Origin: Nitrososphaeria archaeon
Lineage (GTDB): Archaea > Thermoproteota > Nitrososphaeria > JACIWG01
Length of the DNA: 64,000 nt
Direction of reading: 5' to 3'
Assembly (NCBI GenBank): GCA_029776065.1
Contig: JARVJP010000009.1
Span: 702,514 to 766,513 of the forward strand
Part shown: positions 54,300 through 62,751 of the stretch, in pieces
Layout of the letters: the number at the start of each line of letters is the position of its first letter
Position numbering within the stretch: position 1 is the first letter of the stretch
The notes under the pieces: model-generated
The model's database searches: none
The model's input: the letters and a program-made list of their open reading frames with translations, nothing else
What the model was told of the DNA's origin: nothing
Position numbers and translations under genes: made by a program

Positions 54300-55388
54300 A
54301 TGGACTACACTGGCCTCCTCTACGAGCTTGTATCGATCTACTCACCTAGTGGCAAAGAACAACAGGTTTCAGAAAGAATCAGAAAGATGCTATCCTCCGA
54401 TCTTGAGGCAGATCAAGCATACATAGATGAGGTAGGTAACGTTATAGGGGTCTACGAGGGTAGATCACCTTCTATACTGCTATGTGGCCATATTGATACT
54501 GTACCTGGGGAACTGCCTGTTAAAAGAGACTCTTATGAAATTTCTGGGAGAGGCGCGGTCGACGCGAAGTCTTCGATGGCCTCCTTCCTATGCGCAGCAT
54601 ACGAATTGAAAAAAGCTTCATTCCAAAATAGGATTTTTGTCATCGGGGTAGTTGGAGAAGAGGATAGAGGGGATGGGATCAAGCATTTGATCAGAGGAGG
54701 TTTGAAACCCTCCTACGCCGTCTTTGGGGAGCCGAGTTCCTCGACCAATATAGTGATTGGTTATAGAGGAGGGATACGTGTTAAATTCTTCTTTCAAACA
54801 GAGAGTTTTCACGCAAGCTCTCCTTGGATGGGGAAGAGCGCTGTGGAGGCTGCTCTAGAACTTTGGGCATTTATAAAAAAGTATAATGAAGTCGCAATCG
54901 GGAAAGAGAGAAAGTTTGACACAGTAAGTTCTTGTCTAACTCAAATCATCGGCGGCGAATCTCATAACATGTCTCCCTCGAATTGCGTGATGACAGTTGA
55001 CATAAGGTTCCCACCTTCTATTACAAGCCAAGAGGTCCTACATCAAATCGGAGAGGAAGCAAGTAAAGTATGTGATCATAAAATAGACTTCAAGATGGTT
55101 GTCGAAGACTTTACGCCAGCATACACAGCGCCAGTTAATAGCGAACTAGTAACGGCCTTTAGAAAGGCAATTAAAGAAGTTAAAGGAACATCTGCTAAAC
55201 TCGTGAGGAAGACCGGTTCAGGTGACATGAACGTCTTTGGCAAAGAAGTCAAGGTGCCAGTGATAACCTATGGGCCAGGAGACCCGAAACTCTCTCACAC
55301 CCCAAACGAAAGGATAAGTATTACAGAGTATGTGGAAAGTATTAAAATCATCAAACAGGCTTTAATGGAGCTCTGCAAACAAATCTAA
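54300..55388 (+). CDS. lysK: LysW-lysine/ornithine hydrolase (LysK/ArgE)
   Basis: A 362-aa M20 metallopeptidase that frees lysine or ornithine from LysW. Metal-site motifs: LLCGHIDTVPG, GAVDAKSSMASFL, GVVGEEDRGDGIKHLI, and a late His in KLSHTPNERI. RKTGSGDMNVF is typical of the family. It closes the lysine half of the cluster and likely serves both pathways because no second copy is present. Confidence 0.93.
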   Translation: MDYTGLLYELVSIYSPSGKEQQVSERIRKMLSSDLEADQAYIDEVGNVIGVYEGRSPSILLCGHIDTVPGELPVKRDSYEISGRGAVDAKSSMASFLCAAYELKKASFQNRIFVIGVVGEEDRGDGIKHLIRGGLKPSYAVFGEPSSSTNIVIGYRGGIRVKFFFQTESFHASSPWMGKSAVEAALELWAFIKKYNEVAIGKERKFDTVSSCLTQIIGGESHNMSPSNCVMTVDIRFPPSITSQEVLHQIGEEASKVCDHKIDFKMVVEDFTPAYTAPVNSELVTAFRKAIKEVKGTSAKLVRKTGSGDMNVFGKEVKVPVITYGPGDPKLSHTPNERISITEYVESIKIIKQALMELCKQI

Positions 55389-55474
55389 GTTTTAAATTAA
55401 AGTCTTTCACGTTTAAAGAAAGAGCATTTTGGGAAGAAGATAAATACCTAGTAGGAAAACAGAGGGTTAAAGAT

Positions 55475-56098
55475 ATGAAATCAAATTTTAAGCTAATCAC
55501 CGCAATTTTAATAATATTAATAACAGGTATTTTAGTAGGTTCAGGGTTATACCAACTAGGGGTTAACACGACCACTTTAATCTCCACGACAACGCTTACT
55601 TCAGTATATACCATAACGGAGACACAAACATGTCAACCCACAACAACCATACCTATAAAGGGGAAGGAGGTTATAGGTATCTACTTCTCGCCAAAGGGAG
55701 GGGCAGCAGACCAAATCATATCCTGGATAAGTAAGGCAAATTTCTCTGTACATATTTTAATCTACAGTTTTACCCTCGACGAAGTCGGAGACGCTCTTGT
55801 ACTAGCAAAGAACAATGGTGTTGACGTAAAAGTCGTCTTCGAGAAGAGCCAAGTGAGCCAATACTCAGAATATTTTAAACTAAAGAACGCAGGTGTTGAA
55901 GTGAGAAACGATACTAACCCAGATCTGATGCATGATAAGGTAGCGATCATAGACGGTTATATCGTCATTACTGGAAGCTACAACTGGTCCAGCTCAGCAG
56001 AAAACAGTAACAACGAAAACATGGTGATCATAAAGAGCAAAGAAGTAGCGGACGAGTATGAGAGGGCATTTCAACAAATATGGGTCTATGGGAGATAA
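55475..56098 (+). CDS. Secreted phospholipase D-like nuclease (Nuc family)
   Basis: A 207-aa protein with an N-terminal membrane segment (ITAILIILITGILVGSG), a short Thr-rich stalk (residues 30-60), and one PLD domain with HKD motif H153-x-K155-x4-D160 (LMHDKVAIID) followed by SYNWSSSAE. Nuc-type endonucleases act as homodimers with one HKD each and cut DNA without sequence specificity. The location suggests an extracellular or surface DNase for scavenging or defence. The cysteine before the domain could be a membrane anchor point. Confidence 0.85.
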   Translation: MKSNFKLITAILIILITGILVGSGLYQLGVNTTTLISTTTLTSVYTITETQTCQPTTTIPIKGKEVIGIYFSPKGGAADQIISWISKANFSVHILIYSFTLDEVGDALVLAKNNGVDVKVVFEKSQVSQYSEYFKLKNAGVEVRNDTNPDLMHDKVAIIDGYIVITGSYNWSSSAENSNNENMVIIKSKEVADEYERAFQQIWVYGR

Positions 56099-56140
56099 AA
56101 AAAAGGATAAAGATAATATGAAATCACCCATGCCATTAAA

Positions 56141-56148
56141 TTTATAAT
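56141..56148 (+). promoter_or_regulatory. TATA box of the small membrane-protein operon
   Basis: TTTATAAT centred about 27 nt before the ATG at 56171. Confidence 0.5.
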
Positions 56149-56170
56149 CCGCGTTAAATCATATGTCGCT

Positions 56171-56479
56171 ATGAGTGAAGTCACGGAGGAAAAAAGTGAA
56201 AAGAAGGTCTTCTCTAAGAAGTCGATCGCCATTATCCTGATAACTTTAGGGCTTATCTTTCTAATAGTGCCTTTTGCCTTTGCGATAGATGTCTTTTTGA
56301 ACTATAAGGGCTTAGTAAAACCAATAGGCGACACAATCGCTGAAGCATTAATCAGTGTGAGTTATGACTTGATAGACCTTGTTGCAAAGCTAGCGTTTTT
56401 GGGTGTCTGTGTCTGGATCGGCGCGATCGTTTTAAAGAACGGTGTAGAACTTTACAAAGATAAAAGTGAGGCTAAGTGA
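56171..56479 (+). CDS. Small membrane protein, first of three
   Basis: A 102-aa protein with two membrane helices (about 19-43, SIAIILITLGLIFLIVPFAFAI, and about 68-90, DLVAKLAFLGVCVWIGAIVL), a charged N terminus rich in Glu/Lys and a basic tail. Unknown family. The stop overlaps the GTG of the next gene by 4 nt, so the three proteins are probably made together as a membrane complex. Confidence 0.7.
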   Translation: MSEVTEEKSEKKVFSKKSIAIILITLGLIFLIVPFAFAIDVFLNYKGLVKPIGDTIAEALISVSYDLIDLVAKLAFLGVCVWIGAIVLKNGVELYKDKSEAK

Positions 56480-56871
56480 GAGGGTTGGCTTTTTTAGCTC
56501 TTTCACTTGTATTCATCACATTAGGCGCTATATTGATCTCTCCAATCGCCCAGTTTGTCTACGAAGAAAGTATTGGCTCAAAGATCTTTGTTGTGAACAC
56601 CTCAATTTCTACTTATAATAAGACACATGTAGAGTTGACCTACATCGCAGAATACAACGGAACTGTGCCACTAGAAGATTTCTACTTAAAGGTTACCGTC
56701 AAAGAGTTCAGCTCCGAGCTTACTGAGAAGGTCGTAAACAGAGGTGACAAACTTAGTGCGAGCATATTTATCCCAATCGCAGAGGCTAAAAACACATTAA
56801 GTATAAGGGCTTACATAAGTTTTGTCCTAGCAGGGCTCTACCCAATAAAGATAACAGCTGAACAACTATGA
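56476..56871 (+). CDS. Small membrane-anchored protein, second of three
   Basis: A 131-aa protein with an N-terminal membrane helix (AFLALSLVFITLGAILISP) and a mostly beta extracellular domain (VELTYIAEYNGTVPLEDFYLKV, KVVNRGDKLSASIFIPI) that has the look of an immunoglobulin-like or late-embryogenesis-like domain, and a hydrophobic C-terminal region. Unknown family. GTG start overlaps the upstream gene by 4 nt, and the next gene overlaps its stop by 4 nt. Confidence 0.68.
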   Translation: MRGLAFLALSLVFITLGAILISPIAQFVYEESIGSKIFVVNTSISTYNKTHVELTYIAEYNGTVPLEDFYLKVTVKEFSSELTEKVVNRGDKLSASIFIPIAEAKNTLSIRAYISFVLAGLYPIKITAEQL

Positions 56872-57296
56872 AGAAAGGAGCAAAGATCAAAGATTTTGCG
56901 CTCAAAGTTTTGTACGGCATATCCTCCGGAATATTTTGGTACCTTCTCTATCTTTATGCCATTCCGTATTTAATTGGGCAAGCAGGTATTCCAATAAGAG
57001 GACTAGAAGAGATACTCGTATTCGCAGTAGTCATCTTTGTTTCTTTAGAGGTAACGGTTTCACTACTTGAAAATATTGTTTACAAGTTCCTATTAAACAC
57101 GTTTGTTCGAATTCTAGGCCTTTGGCTTCTGATCCGCTTATTAAATAACGGCGTCATCACAACCCGTATTCAATACTCTGAGGGGATAACTACAATAACA
57201 ATGGAGTTCACACCTATAATCTACCTGATAGCGGTATGGACCTTTGCAACCGCCCTACTCGACCTTGTAGGTATGATATCAAGAAAATACTTCTAA
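56868..57296 (+). CDS. Small polytopic membrane protein, third of three
   Basis: A 142-aa protein with about four membrane helices (GISSGIFWYLLYLYAIPYLIG; EEILVFAVVIFVSLEVTVSLL; FVRILGLWLLIRLL; FTPIIYLIAVWTFATALL). No catalytic motif. It ends the coupled operon. Unknown function. Confidence 0.68.
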   Translation: MKKGAKIKDFALKVLYGISSGIFWYLLYLYAIPYLIGQAGIPIRGLEEILVFAVVIFVSLEVTVSLLENIVYKFLLNTFVRILGLWLLIRLLNNGVITTRIQYSEGITTITMEFTPIIYLIAVWTFATALLDLVGMISRKYF

Positions 57297-57372
57297 TAAA
57301 CTGTCTCATCTACTTTGTTAGGTTAATGAAAATGTTTAGATATTAGAATTTACAGGTTTTACTTGTTATAAA

Positions 57373-58446
57373 ATGTTCCATCACACACAACCTCAAAGTA
57401 ATGTAAGACAACTGCTCAGATCAGATGTAAACCGTAGCCTGTCTAGTATATCGCAAATAGAAAGCCAACTGAACTGGCTTTCTGCTTCGATAGCATACAT
57501 AGACAGTATGGCCACTTCCTTGCCTTCAAGATTTAAAGCTTTACGAGCCAATGGCTTCGTCCACAGGGTAGGTGTGGAACGCCAACTTAACGAACTCGTC
57601 GACAAATGGAATGCCACACGCTCAAGTGTTTCAGCTGAGGTCGAAGCTTTTTCGCAGCAGCTTCGTTCAGAAGTAAATGCGTTGAAAAGCGAAGGCGATC
57701 GCCTACTAAACAGGATCAATCAGCCCTTCTTAATTGAGTTCGCTTTAAGAGCTGATGTAATGGGGTATACTTCAAAGGTCAACAACTTCTCTTCTAAAGC
57801 TCAGACACAAATTGACAACGCGAAGCGTGGGTTTAGCGAGCTAAGGAACAATATAGAGAAGATCGGGAAAGTAGTAGTGGAAGGTGAAGAAGCGGTCAAC
57901 GCAGCCCAGTCAGCTTCGGTAGCGATGATGGAGAAAGAGCACCCGATCTTATGTGTGAAGGCTAAAAAGCAGAGCCCTGGAGAAAAGAACGAAGGAAGGA
58001 TAATAGTAACCGATCAGAGAATTCTATACGAAGTAGAGAAGCAAGTTGTTTTAGAGAAGAAGCTCTTCATTGCAACAAAGACAAAGGTTGACAGAGTACT
58101 CGACCTCGAAATACCACTGGGGGTTGTCGCAGAAGCGAATAAAGGACGGGTTGGGCTGATCGCTTGGGAAGGCGTATACATAGAGCTTAAACAAGGTCAG
58201 AAGTTCAAGGAAGTTGTCTTTGACACGTCAGGAGATGAAACAGAGAAGCTCGTTGAAGTGATTAACTACGTCCTCTCAGGTCAAGCAGATAAAGACAAAT
58301 CCTTAGTGGTGGCTGAGGAGAAGGTTATAGAAGGACCAAAGGCATTCTTCTGCCTCAAATGCGGCGCCCCATTAGATTTGGCTACAACAAGAGGTATCGC
58401 AGAAATCGAATGCAAATACTGTGGAACACGAAACAAGATTCAATAG
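57373..58446 (+). CDS. Coiled-coil protein with PH/GRAM-like domain and zinc ribbon
   Basis: A 357-aa cytoplasmic protein with three parts. Residues about 15-185 are a long helical/coiled-coil region (LNELVDKWNATRSSVSAEVE). Residues about 195-305 are a beta-rich unit (EGRIIVTDQRILYEVEK, KKLFIATKTKVDRVLDL) that resembles a PH/GRAM domain. The end is a zinc ribbon CLKCGAPLD...CKYCGTRN. Unknown function; PH-like plus ribbon suggests membrane or partner binding. TATA-like TAAA right at the ATG makes the exact promoter unclear. Confidence 0.7.
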   Translation: MFHHTQPQSNVRQLLRSDVNRSLSSISQIESQLNWLSASIAYIDSMATSLPSRFKALRANGFVHRVGVERQLNELVDKWNATRSSVSAEVEAFSQQLRSEVNALKSEGDRLLNRINQPFLIEFALRADVMGYTSKVNNFSSKAQTQIDNAKRGFSELRNNIEKIGKVVVEGEEAVNAAQSASVAMMEKEHPILCVKAKKQSPGEKNEGRIIVTDQRILYEVEKQVVLEKKLFIATKTKVDRVLDLEIPLGVVAEANKGRVGLIAWEGVYIELKQGQKFKEVVFDTSGDETEKLVEVINYVLSGQADKDKSLVVAEEKVIEGPKAFFCLKCGAPLDLATTRGIAEIECKYCGTRNKIQ

Positions 58447-58486
58447 ATTTTTATTCACGGGCTATTCTTATTCTTTGTGATAAAGT

Positions 58487-59434
58487 TTGCAGACCTCTAT
58501 TGGTGTTGACATCGGTGCCACAAACCTTAGGGTTGCAGTGGGGGTTAAGGATGGTAGGATCCTGGCAAAATTAGTAACCAAGACAACACATGAAGGAGAT
58601 GAATACGCTTTAAGTAGACAGATTCTTGCAATTATCAATGAACTTCCAAGGGAATTCTTAGAGAACGCTATAGAAGTCAACATAGGAACAACTGGTCCTT
58701 TAAACCTTAAGTTAGGGTTCATATCTCCTGTTAACTTACCATTTAAAAGATGCTACCTCGTTGAGCCTATTTCTAAAGAGCTTGGTCTCCCAGTTAGGAT
58801 GTTCAATGACTGCGTAGTAGCTGTGATTGGAGAGAAATTCTTTGGGCAAGGACGTAAAGTAGACAATTTGGTGTACGTTACCTTCGGCAGTGGGATAGGC
58901 GGTGGGGTCTTCGTCGACGGACGCCTCATCCTTGGTAAAGATGGAAACGCACATGAGGTAGGACACTTCACCGTCGACTTCGAAGGCAGACTCGTCTGCG
59001 GTTGTGGAAAGCGTGGTCACTGGGAGGCATACTGTTCTGGGAACAATATTCCTAAGTATGCTAGGTACCTCTCTAGCGAAGTCGATCGAGAAATAGTAAG
59101 AAGTAGTGTTCTCCACGATCGACTTGAAACGTTGACTACCAAAGAAGTCTTCGACGCAGCAAAAAAAGGAGACAATTTCGCGTTGACTGTCATAGAAAAG
59201 ATGGGGGAAATAAATTCTATTGGAATTTCAAACATTATCAACGCATACGACCCCGAACTGATCATACTAGGTGGTTCGGTCGCTTTTAACAATAGTGAAC
59301 TGATACTGCGTCCAATAGTTGAAGGTATTAAAGAACACACGGTCAATAGGATACCAGATATCAAGTTAACTGCACTAGGAGATGATGTTGGTTTATACGG
59401 TGCTATAGCAGCCGCCTTCTATCTCCATTATTAA
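58487..59434 (+). CDS. ROK-family sugar kinase (glucokinase-like)
   Basis: A 315-aa ATP-dependent hexokinase of the ROK group: SIGVDIGATNLRVAVG (phosphate 1), FNDCVVAVIGE, YVTFGSGIGGGVFVDG, the substrate-binding HEVGHFTVDFEG and zinc-binding CGCGKRGHWEAYCSG. The zinc motif and GATN suggest glucose or N-acetylated hexose. TTG start at 58487 because the first beta strand follows at once. Confidence 0.88.
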   Translation: MQTSIGVDIGATNLRVAVGVKDGRILAKLVTKTTHEGDEYALSRQILAIINELPREFLENAIEVNIGTTGPLNLKLGFISPVNLPFKRCYLVEPISKELGLPVRMFNDCVVAVIGEKFFGQGRKVDNLVYVTFGSGIGGGVFVDGRLILGKDGNAHEVGHFTVDFEGRLVCGCGKRGHWEAYCSGNNIPKYARYLSSEVDREIVRSSVLHDRLETLTTKEVFDAAKKGDNFALTVIEKMGEINSIGISNIINAYDPELIILGGSVAFNNSELILRPIVEGIKEHTVNRIPDIKLTALGDDVGLYGAIAAAFYLHY

Positions 59435-59447
59435 AATTGAACTCAAA

Positions 59448-59927
59448 TTAAGGCTCCTTCTTAACTAGCGCAATTATCTTGGCATACCACTCTGGAACAT
59501 TTAGGCTTTCAATCCTCCTAAAAGGTGTATATGGCTTGATGTCTATCACAGGTGTGCCATCAAAGAGATCCAAATTGTCTGCGTAAATAATCCTTCCATC
59601 AATCTTTAAGACATGGATAATGCTCACTCCAATAGGGTTAGGCCTGTGAGGGGAATCACTACAGAAAACACCAACTTCAGGTAAAGTCTCAAGTGGTATG
59701 CCCAAACTTTGTAAATGCCTAAATTTTACTTTCAAAATTCTTCTTTCTGGTTCTTTGATGTGATGTAGGTAGGTGACTAAGATTATATGTGAAAAACCTT
59801 CTAAAGAATGTAAACCTTCAGCATATTCCTCATAGATTTCAACCTTTCCTTGTGCAGAACCCCGGTTTCGTATATCGTTGTCAGCAACGTCAATATGCAC
59901 TATGCCTATCGGTTTAATCGTGAACAT
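59448..59927 (-). CDS. trmO: tRNA threonylcarbamoyladenosine methyltransferase TrmO
   Basis: A 159-aa SAM enzyme that N6-methylates t6A37 of tRNA-Thr. Hallmarks: PIGIVHIDV..., GFSHIILVTYLHHI, VGVFCSDSPHRPNPIGVS and LFDGTPVIDIKPYTPF. It is last in the row HtpX - ubiquitin-like - rhomboid-like on the same strand, 33 nt after the rhomboid-like gene, but has no obvious functional tie to it. Confidence 0.93.
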   Translation of the reverse strand: MFTIKPIGIVHIDVADNDIRNRGSAQGKVEIYEEYAEGLHSLEGFSHIILVTYLHHIKEPERRILKVKFRHLQSLGIPLETLPEVGVFCSDSPHRPNPIGVSIIHVLKIDGRIIYADNLDLFDGTPVIDIKPYTPFRRIESLNVPEWYAKIIALVKKEP

Positions 59928-59960
59928 GTCATATAGTAGAAGGTAACTGCTTTAAACCTT

Positions 59961-60659
59961 TTAACCAACTTTTTGTTTTCTCCTAATTATTTGTAATGAA
60001 GTTAATCCAGTAAAGAAAGCAACTTGTAGACTAAGAAGTTTGGAGAAGTCGTAAAGAGTTGATGGGTTGAACCCTGAAAGAAAGGATCTGAGCATCAAGT
60101 AGCCTACGGATGTTACAAGAAAAAGTGCTACGAAAACTGGCAAGTGCCTACTCCAATTTCGTACCTTCAGAAACGCTACCAATAAGATTGAAAGCATGAA
60201 ACCAATAAGTCCTTGAACTACCCCTTGAAAACCAGAAAACTGTAAACTTTGGTAGTCTTCGACTAAAAACATTGCTACATAAATTAGAAAATTAGATGCG
60301 ATCGAAGCTAATAATGGTGTCAAAATAAAATAATTCGTTAAGCCTTCACTAGAGATAATGTTGTAGGCGTCTATCAAAGCCTTAACAAATAAGTATGTGA
60401 AAACTATGAAAAAGGCTGAGACGACGTTCACAATACCATTCGTAATATTAGGGTGTAAAAATAGCGAGGTCAAGATTCCAAGTGGGTTACTAAAAGAAAG
60501 ATAAAACAGATCAGCGAACTCCCCATTATAATCAATAAAGGTGCTTATTAGAATTACTACTGCAAAAAGGCACAAGTAGAAGGCCAACACCCACCTGTTC
60601 TTAAAGAAAGTGAGTTTAATCACATTCTTAACATAAAGGCTCGAAGATGGCTCAGACAT
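59961..60659 (-). CDS. Rhomboid-like membrane protein without catalytic serine
   Basis: A 232-aa protein with about six membrane helices. LTSLFLHPNITNGIVNVVSA (63-82) resembles the rhomboid LTSMFLHxNxxHLxFN helix, and SGFQGVVQGLIGF (142-154) sits where rhomboids have GASGAIFGLLG, so the serine of GxSG is replaced by Gln and the second-helix His is replaced too. It may therefore be a pseudoprotease of the Derlin/iRhom kind. It is 48 nt downstream of the ubiquitin-like gene. The match is by eye and moderate. Confidence 0.55.
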   Translation of the reverse strand: MSEPSSSLYVKNVIKLTFFKNRWVLAFYLCLFAVVILISTFIDYNGEFADLFYLSFSNPLGILTSLFLHPNITNGIVNVVSAFFIVFTYLFVKALIDAYNIISSEGLTNYFILTPLLASIASNFLIYVAMFLVEDYQSLQFSGFQGVVQGLIGFMLSILLVAFLKVRNWSRHLPVFVALFLVTSVGYLMLRSFLSGFNPSTLYDFSKLLSLQVAFFTGLTSLQIIRRKQKVG

Positions 60660-60707
60660 TGCTCAGAACTCCTTTGCAATGGTATTTCAATTTTTTCCAA
60701 AATTCTA

Positions 60708-61013
60708 TCATAATCTTCCATCCCTTCCCATTCGAGTGTAGAGTTCGTTAAAGTCTTTGCAGCCTAGGACGAGTATACAACCTTTAGAAAGCCTCGAGCT
60801 CGACACCGTCTCTTTATCTTCAAGTCTTCGTCCCTTATATTCTATGAAGTAGAGGTCTTCATAAGGTATATTCAGAAACTTTAGGACAGCTTCTTTAATC
60901 TGGCCGATCGTAGTCTCAGATGAGACATTAACTGTTGTGATGCTCCTCCTACGGAAACCCCTGCCAGGGCTATAAGAGTTAGAGTAGTCCACTGAAACTA
61001 AGAAGGTTGTCAT
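60708..61013 (-). CDS. Ubiquitin-like beta-grasp protein
   Basis: A 101-aa protein with a ubiquitin-like core: TTIGQIKEAVLKFLNIPYEDL (34-54), FIEYKGRRLEDKETVSSSRL (56-75), GCILVLG (78-84). The placement of GRRLEDKETV and the final strand matches ubiquitin's GKQLEDGRTL..., but the tail ends MGRDGRL with no Gly-Gly, so it is not an obvious protein modifier unless processed. An N-terminal strand pair precedes. It is 8 nt after htpX and upstream of the rhomboid-like gene. A stand-alone UBL or a Ras-binding-like domain are alternatives. Confidence 0.65.
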   Translation of the reverse strand: MTTFLVSVDYSNSYSPGRGFRRRSITTVNVSSETTIGQIKEAVLKFLNIPYEDLYFIEYKGRRLEDKETVSSSRLSKGCILVLGCKDFNELYTRMGRDGRL

Positions 61014-61021
61014 GACAAGCT

Positions 61022-61912
61022 CTAGTACGGGACACCCATCTTATAGGCTATTTCTTCAAGTCTTCTAATCCGATTTTGGGTTGATGGGTGTGTGCTGAAG
61101 AGTTCTAATAGCCCATTTCCCCTAAAGGGATTGGCTATCCAAAGCGATGCAGTTGATGGAGAGGTGTTAAGTGGTGCGCCACGATATATCATCTCTTCTA
61201 TCTTCGAGAGCGCTCTAATCAGCGAGCGAGGTCTCCCAGTTAACACAGCGCTTGCTTCATCAGCGTAGTACTCTCTACTCCTAGATATCGCAAGTTGAAC
61301 AAATGTAGCTGCTAAGGGAGCGAGAATAGCAGCACCCAGGGCGGCAAGGCTTCTACCACCACTATCCCTGTCTCTTCCCCCACCACCAAACAATACCATC
61401 AGCATAACTATCTGACCAATGTATGAAATAGCTGTCGCTATTGAAGCTGCCACTGTGGACACCAGCATGTCTCTATGAACAACATGTCCTATCTCATGAG
61501 CTAACACCGCTTCGACCTCATCATCGTTCATTATGTTTAGTAAGCCAGTGGTCGCGGCTACTACAGCATTATTCTTGTTCCTGCCTGTTGCGAACGCATT
61601 TGGTTGTGGACTTTTCACAATTGCAACCTTTGGCTTAGGTATCCCCGCTTGTGAAGCAAGTCTACTGACAATGGCGTGAAGCCTCGGGGCTTCCTCTTCA
61701 CTAACCACCTTCGCTCCTGTAGTCGCTAATACGAGCTTGTCGCTTACAAAGTACATGATAAAGTTCAGGCCTAAAGCGAAGAAGAGGAACCATGTAGCCA
61801 ACTCCAATCCTCCAATAACAAAGCCTAAGGCAACAAATATTCCACCTAAAATCGCAAATAATAAAGTCAACTTAAGGTACGCGCTTACACTACTACCTGT
61901 TGAGAGGCTCAT
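61022..61912 (-). CDS. htpX: HtpX-type membrane metalloprotease
   Basis: A 296-aa M48 zinc protease with four membrane helices, HEIGH (H139, E140, H143) in VLAHEIGHVVHRD, and the third ligand region SREYYADEASA. PNAFATGRNKNNAVVA and NPFRGNGLLELFSTHPSTQNRI are further hallmarks. It degrades damaged membrane proteins. It heads the row with the ubiquitin-like and rhomboid-like genes; TATA-like TAAAATATAA at 61941-61950 is upstream. Confidence 0.95.
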   Translation of the reverse strand: MSLSTGSSVSAYLKLTLLFAILGGIFVALGFVIGGLELATWFLFFALGLNFIMYFVSDKLVLATTGAKVVSEEEAPRLHAIVSRLASQAGIPKPKVAIVKSPQPNAFATGRNKNNAVVAATTGLLNIMNDDEVEAVLAHEIGHVVHRDMLVSTVAASIATAISYIGQIVMLMVLFGGGGRDRDSGGRSLAALGAAILAPLAATFVQLAISRSREYYADEASAVLTGRPRSLIRALSKIEEMIYRGAPLNTSPSTASLWIANPFRGNGLLELFSTHPSTQNRIRRLEEIAYKMGVPY

Positions 61913-62047
61913 ATCGCATCTATTTATGGGCTTTTTCCTTTAAAATATAAACTTTACTCAACAAATTCGAAAAATTAGACAGGGAGGTAAAAGGATATAC
62001 CGCAAAGAATATGAACGGGAACTGGTTCTGGTGTTTGGTGAAAGTTC

Positions 62048-62431
62048 TTGGTAAAAAAGAAGGTTATATTAACTGAGAAAGCGCCAAAACCCTTAGGGCC
62101 CTATTCACAGGCTATACAAGCTGGAAACACTTTATACGTATCCGGTCAGGTTGGAATAGACCCATCCACCGGGAAGGTAGTGGAAGGAGGGATCCAAGCT
62201 CAGACCAAACAGGCATTGGAGAATATTAGGAAAATACTCGCAGAGGTGGGCATGACGCCTGAGAACGCAGTAAAGGCCTCTGTTTTCATAACAAAGGCAG
62301 AAGACTTCAAACCCATGAACGAAGTATACACACAGTTCTTCAAAGAAAATTTTCCAGCGAGGACAACAGTGATAGCTAAGCTGGCATCTGACCAGCTACT
62401 TGTAGAAATAGATCTAATCGCTCAAGCTTAA
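62048..62431 (+). CDS. ridA: RidA/YjgF enamine-imine deaminase
   Basis: A 127-aa enzyme that hydrolyses reactive 2-aminoacrylate-type enamines. GPYSQAIQAGNTLYVSGQVGIDP, catalytic Arg in FPARTTVIAKL and the closing VEIDLIAQA are typical. TTG start is the only standard option, because TGA lies in frame 9 nt upstream; GGTGA at 62037-62041 may act as ribosome-binding site. Confidence 0.95.
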   Translation: MVKKKVILTEKAPKPLGPYSQAIQAGNTLYVSGQVGIDPSTGKVVEGGIQAQTKQALENIRKILAEVGMTPENAVKASVFITKAEDFKPMNEVYTQFFKENFPARTTVIAKLASDQLLVEIDLIAQA

Positions 62432-62455
62432 ACAAGTGCTTAAAAGGGTGAGAAG

Positions 62456-62689
62456 TTAGGAACAAAATTCTTCATCAAGAACCTCTACGACCTTTCTTCT
62501 AGACTTTAAGCCAGATAGAATTCTAACATTAGATGAAGAAAGGTTAAAGTGTCTTGCAATCTTCTTTATTAATTCAAAATTAGCTTTGCCATCTTTAGGC
62601 TTCGAAGTTAACCAAACTTGGATTTTGTCTCCATCTACTTTGATGAAATCTTTGTGAAAGTAAACCTCTACTTCATAAAGTCTCTTCAA
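62456..62689 (-). CDS. DUF167/YggU-family protein
   Basis: A 77-aa protein with the DUF167 core: VWLTSKPKDGKANFELIKKIARHF and VRILSGLKSRRKVVEV. The KPxDGKAN motif and SGxKSRxK form a basic patch that may bind nucleic acid. Function unknown. TTG start at 62689. Confidence 0.85.
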   Translation of the reverse strand: MKRLYEVEVYFHKDFIKVDGDKIQVWLTSKPKDGKANFELIKKIARHFNLSSSNVRILSGLKSRRKVVEVLDEEFCS

Positions 62690-62721
62690 ATTGGATCCCG
62701 AAAAACTCCTTCTACAAACAA

Positions 62722-62732
62722 TTATTTATATT
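62722..62732 (+). promoter_or_regulatory. TATA box of the HAD phosphatase gene
   Basis: TTATTTATATT centred about 25 nt before the ATG at 62752, a leaderless arrangement. Confidence 0.5.
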
Positions 62733-62751
62733 ATCCCATCCTGAATGGTGA

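Noticed and set aside
60708..61013. A true ubiquitin modifier
   Set aside because: The fold pattern fits, but there is no C-terminal Gly-Gly, and no E1, E2, E3 or deubiquitinase gene is in the window, so only 'ubiquitin-like' is supported.
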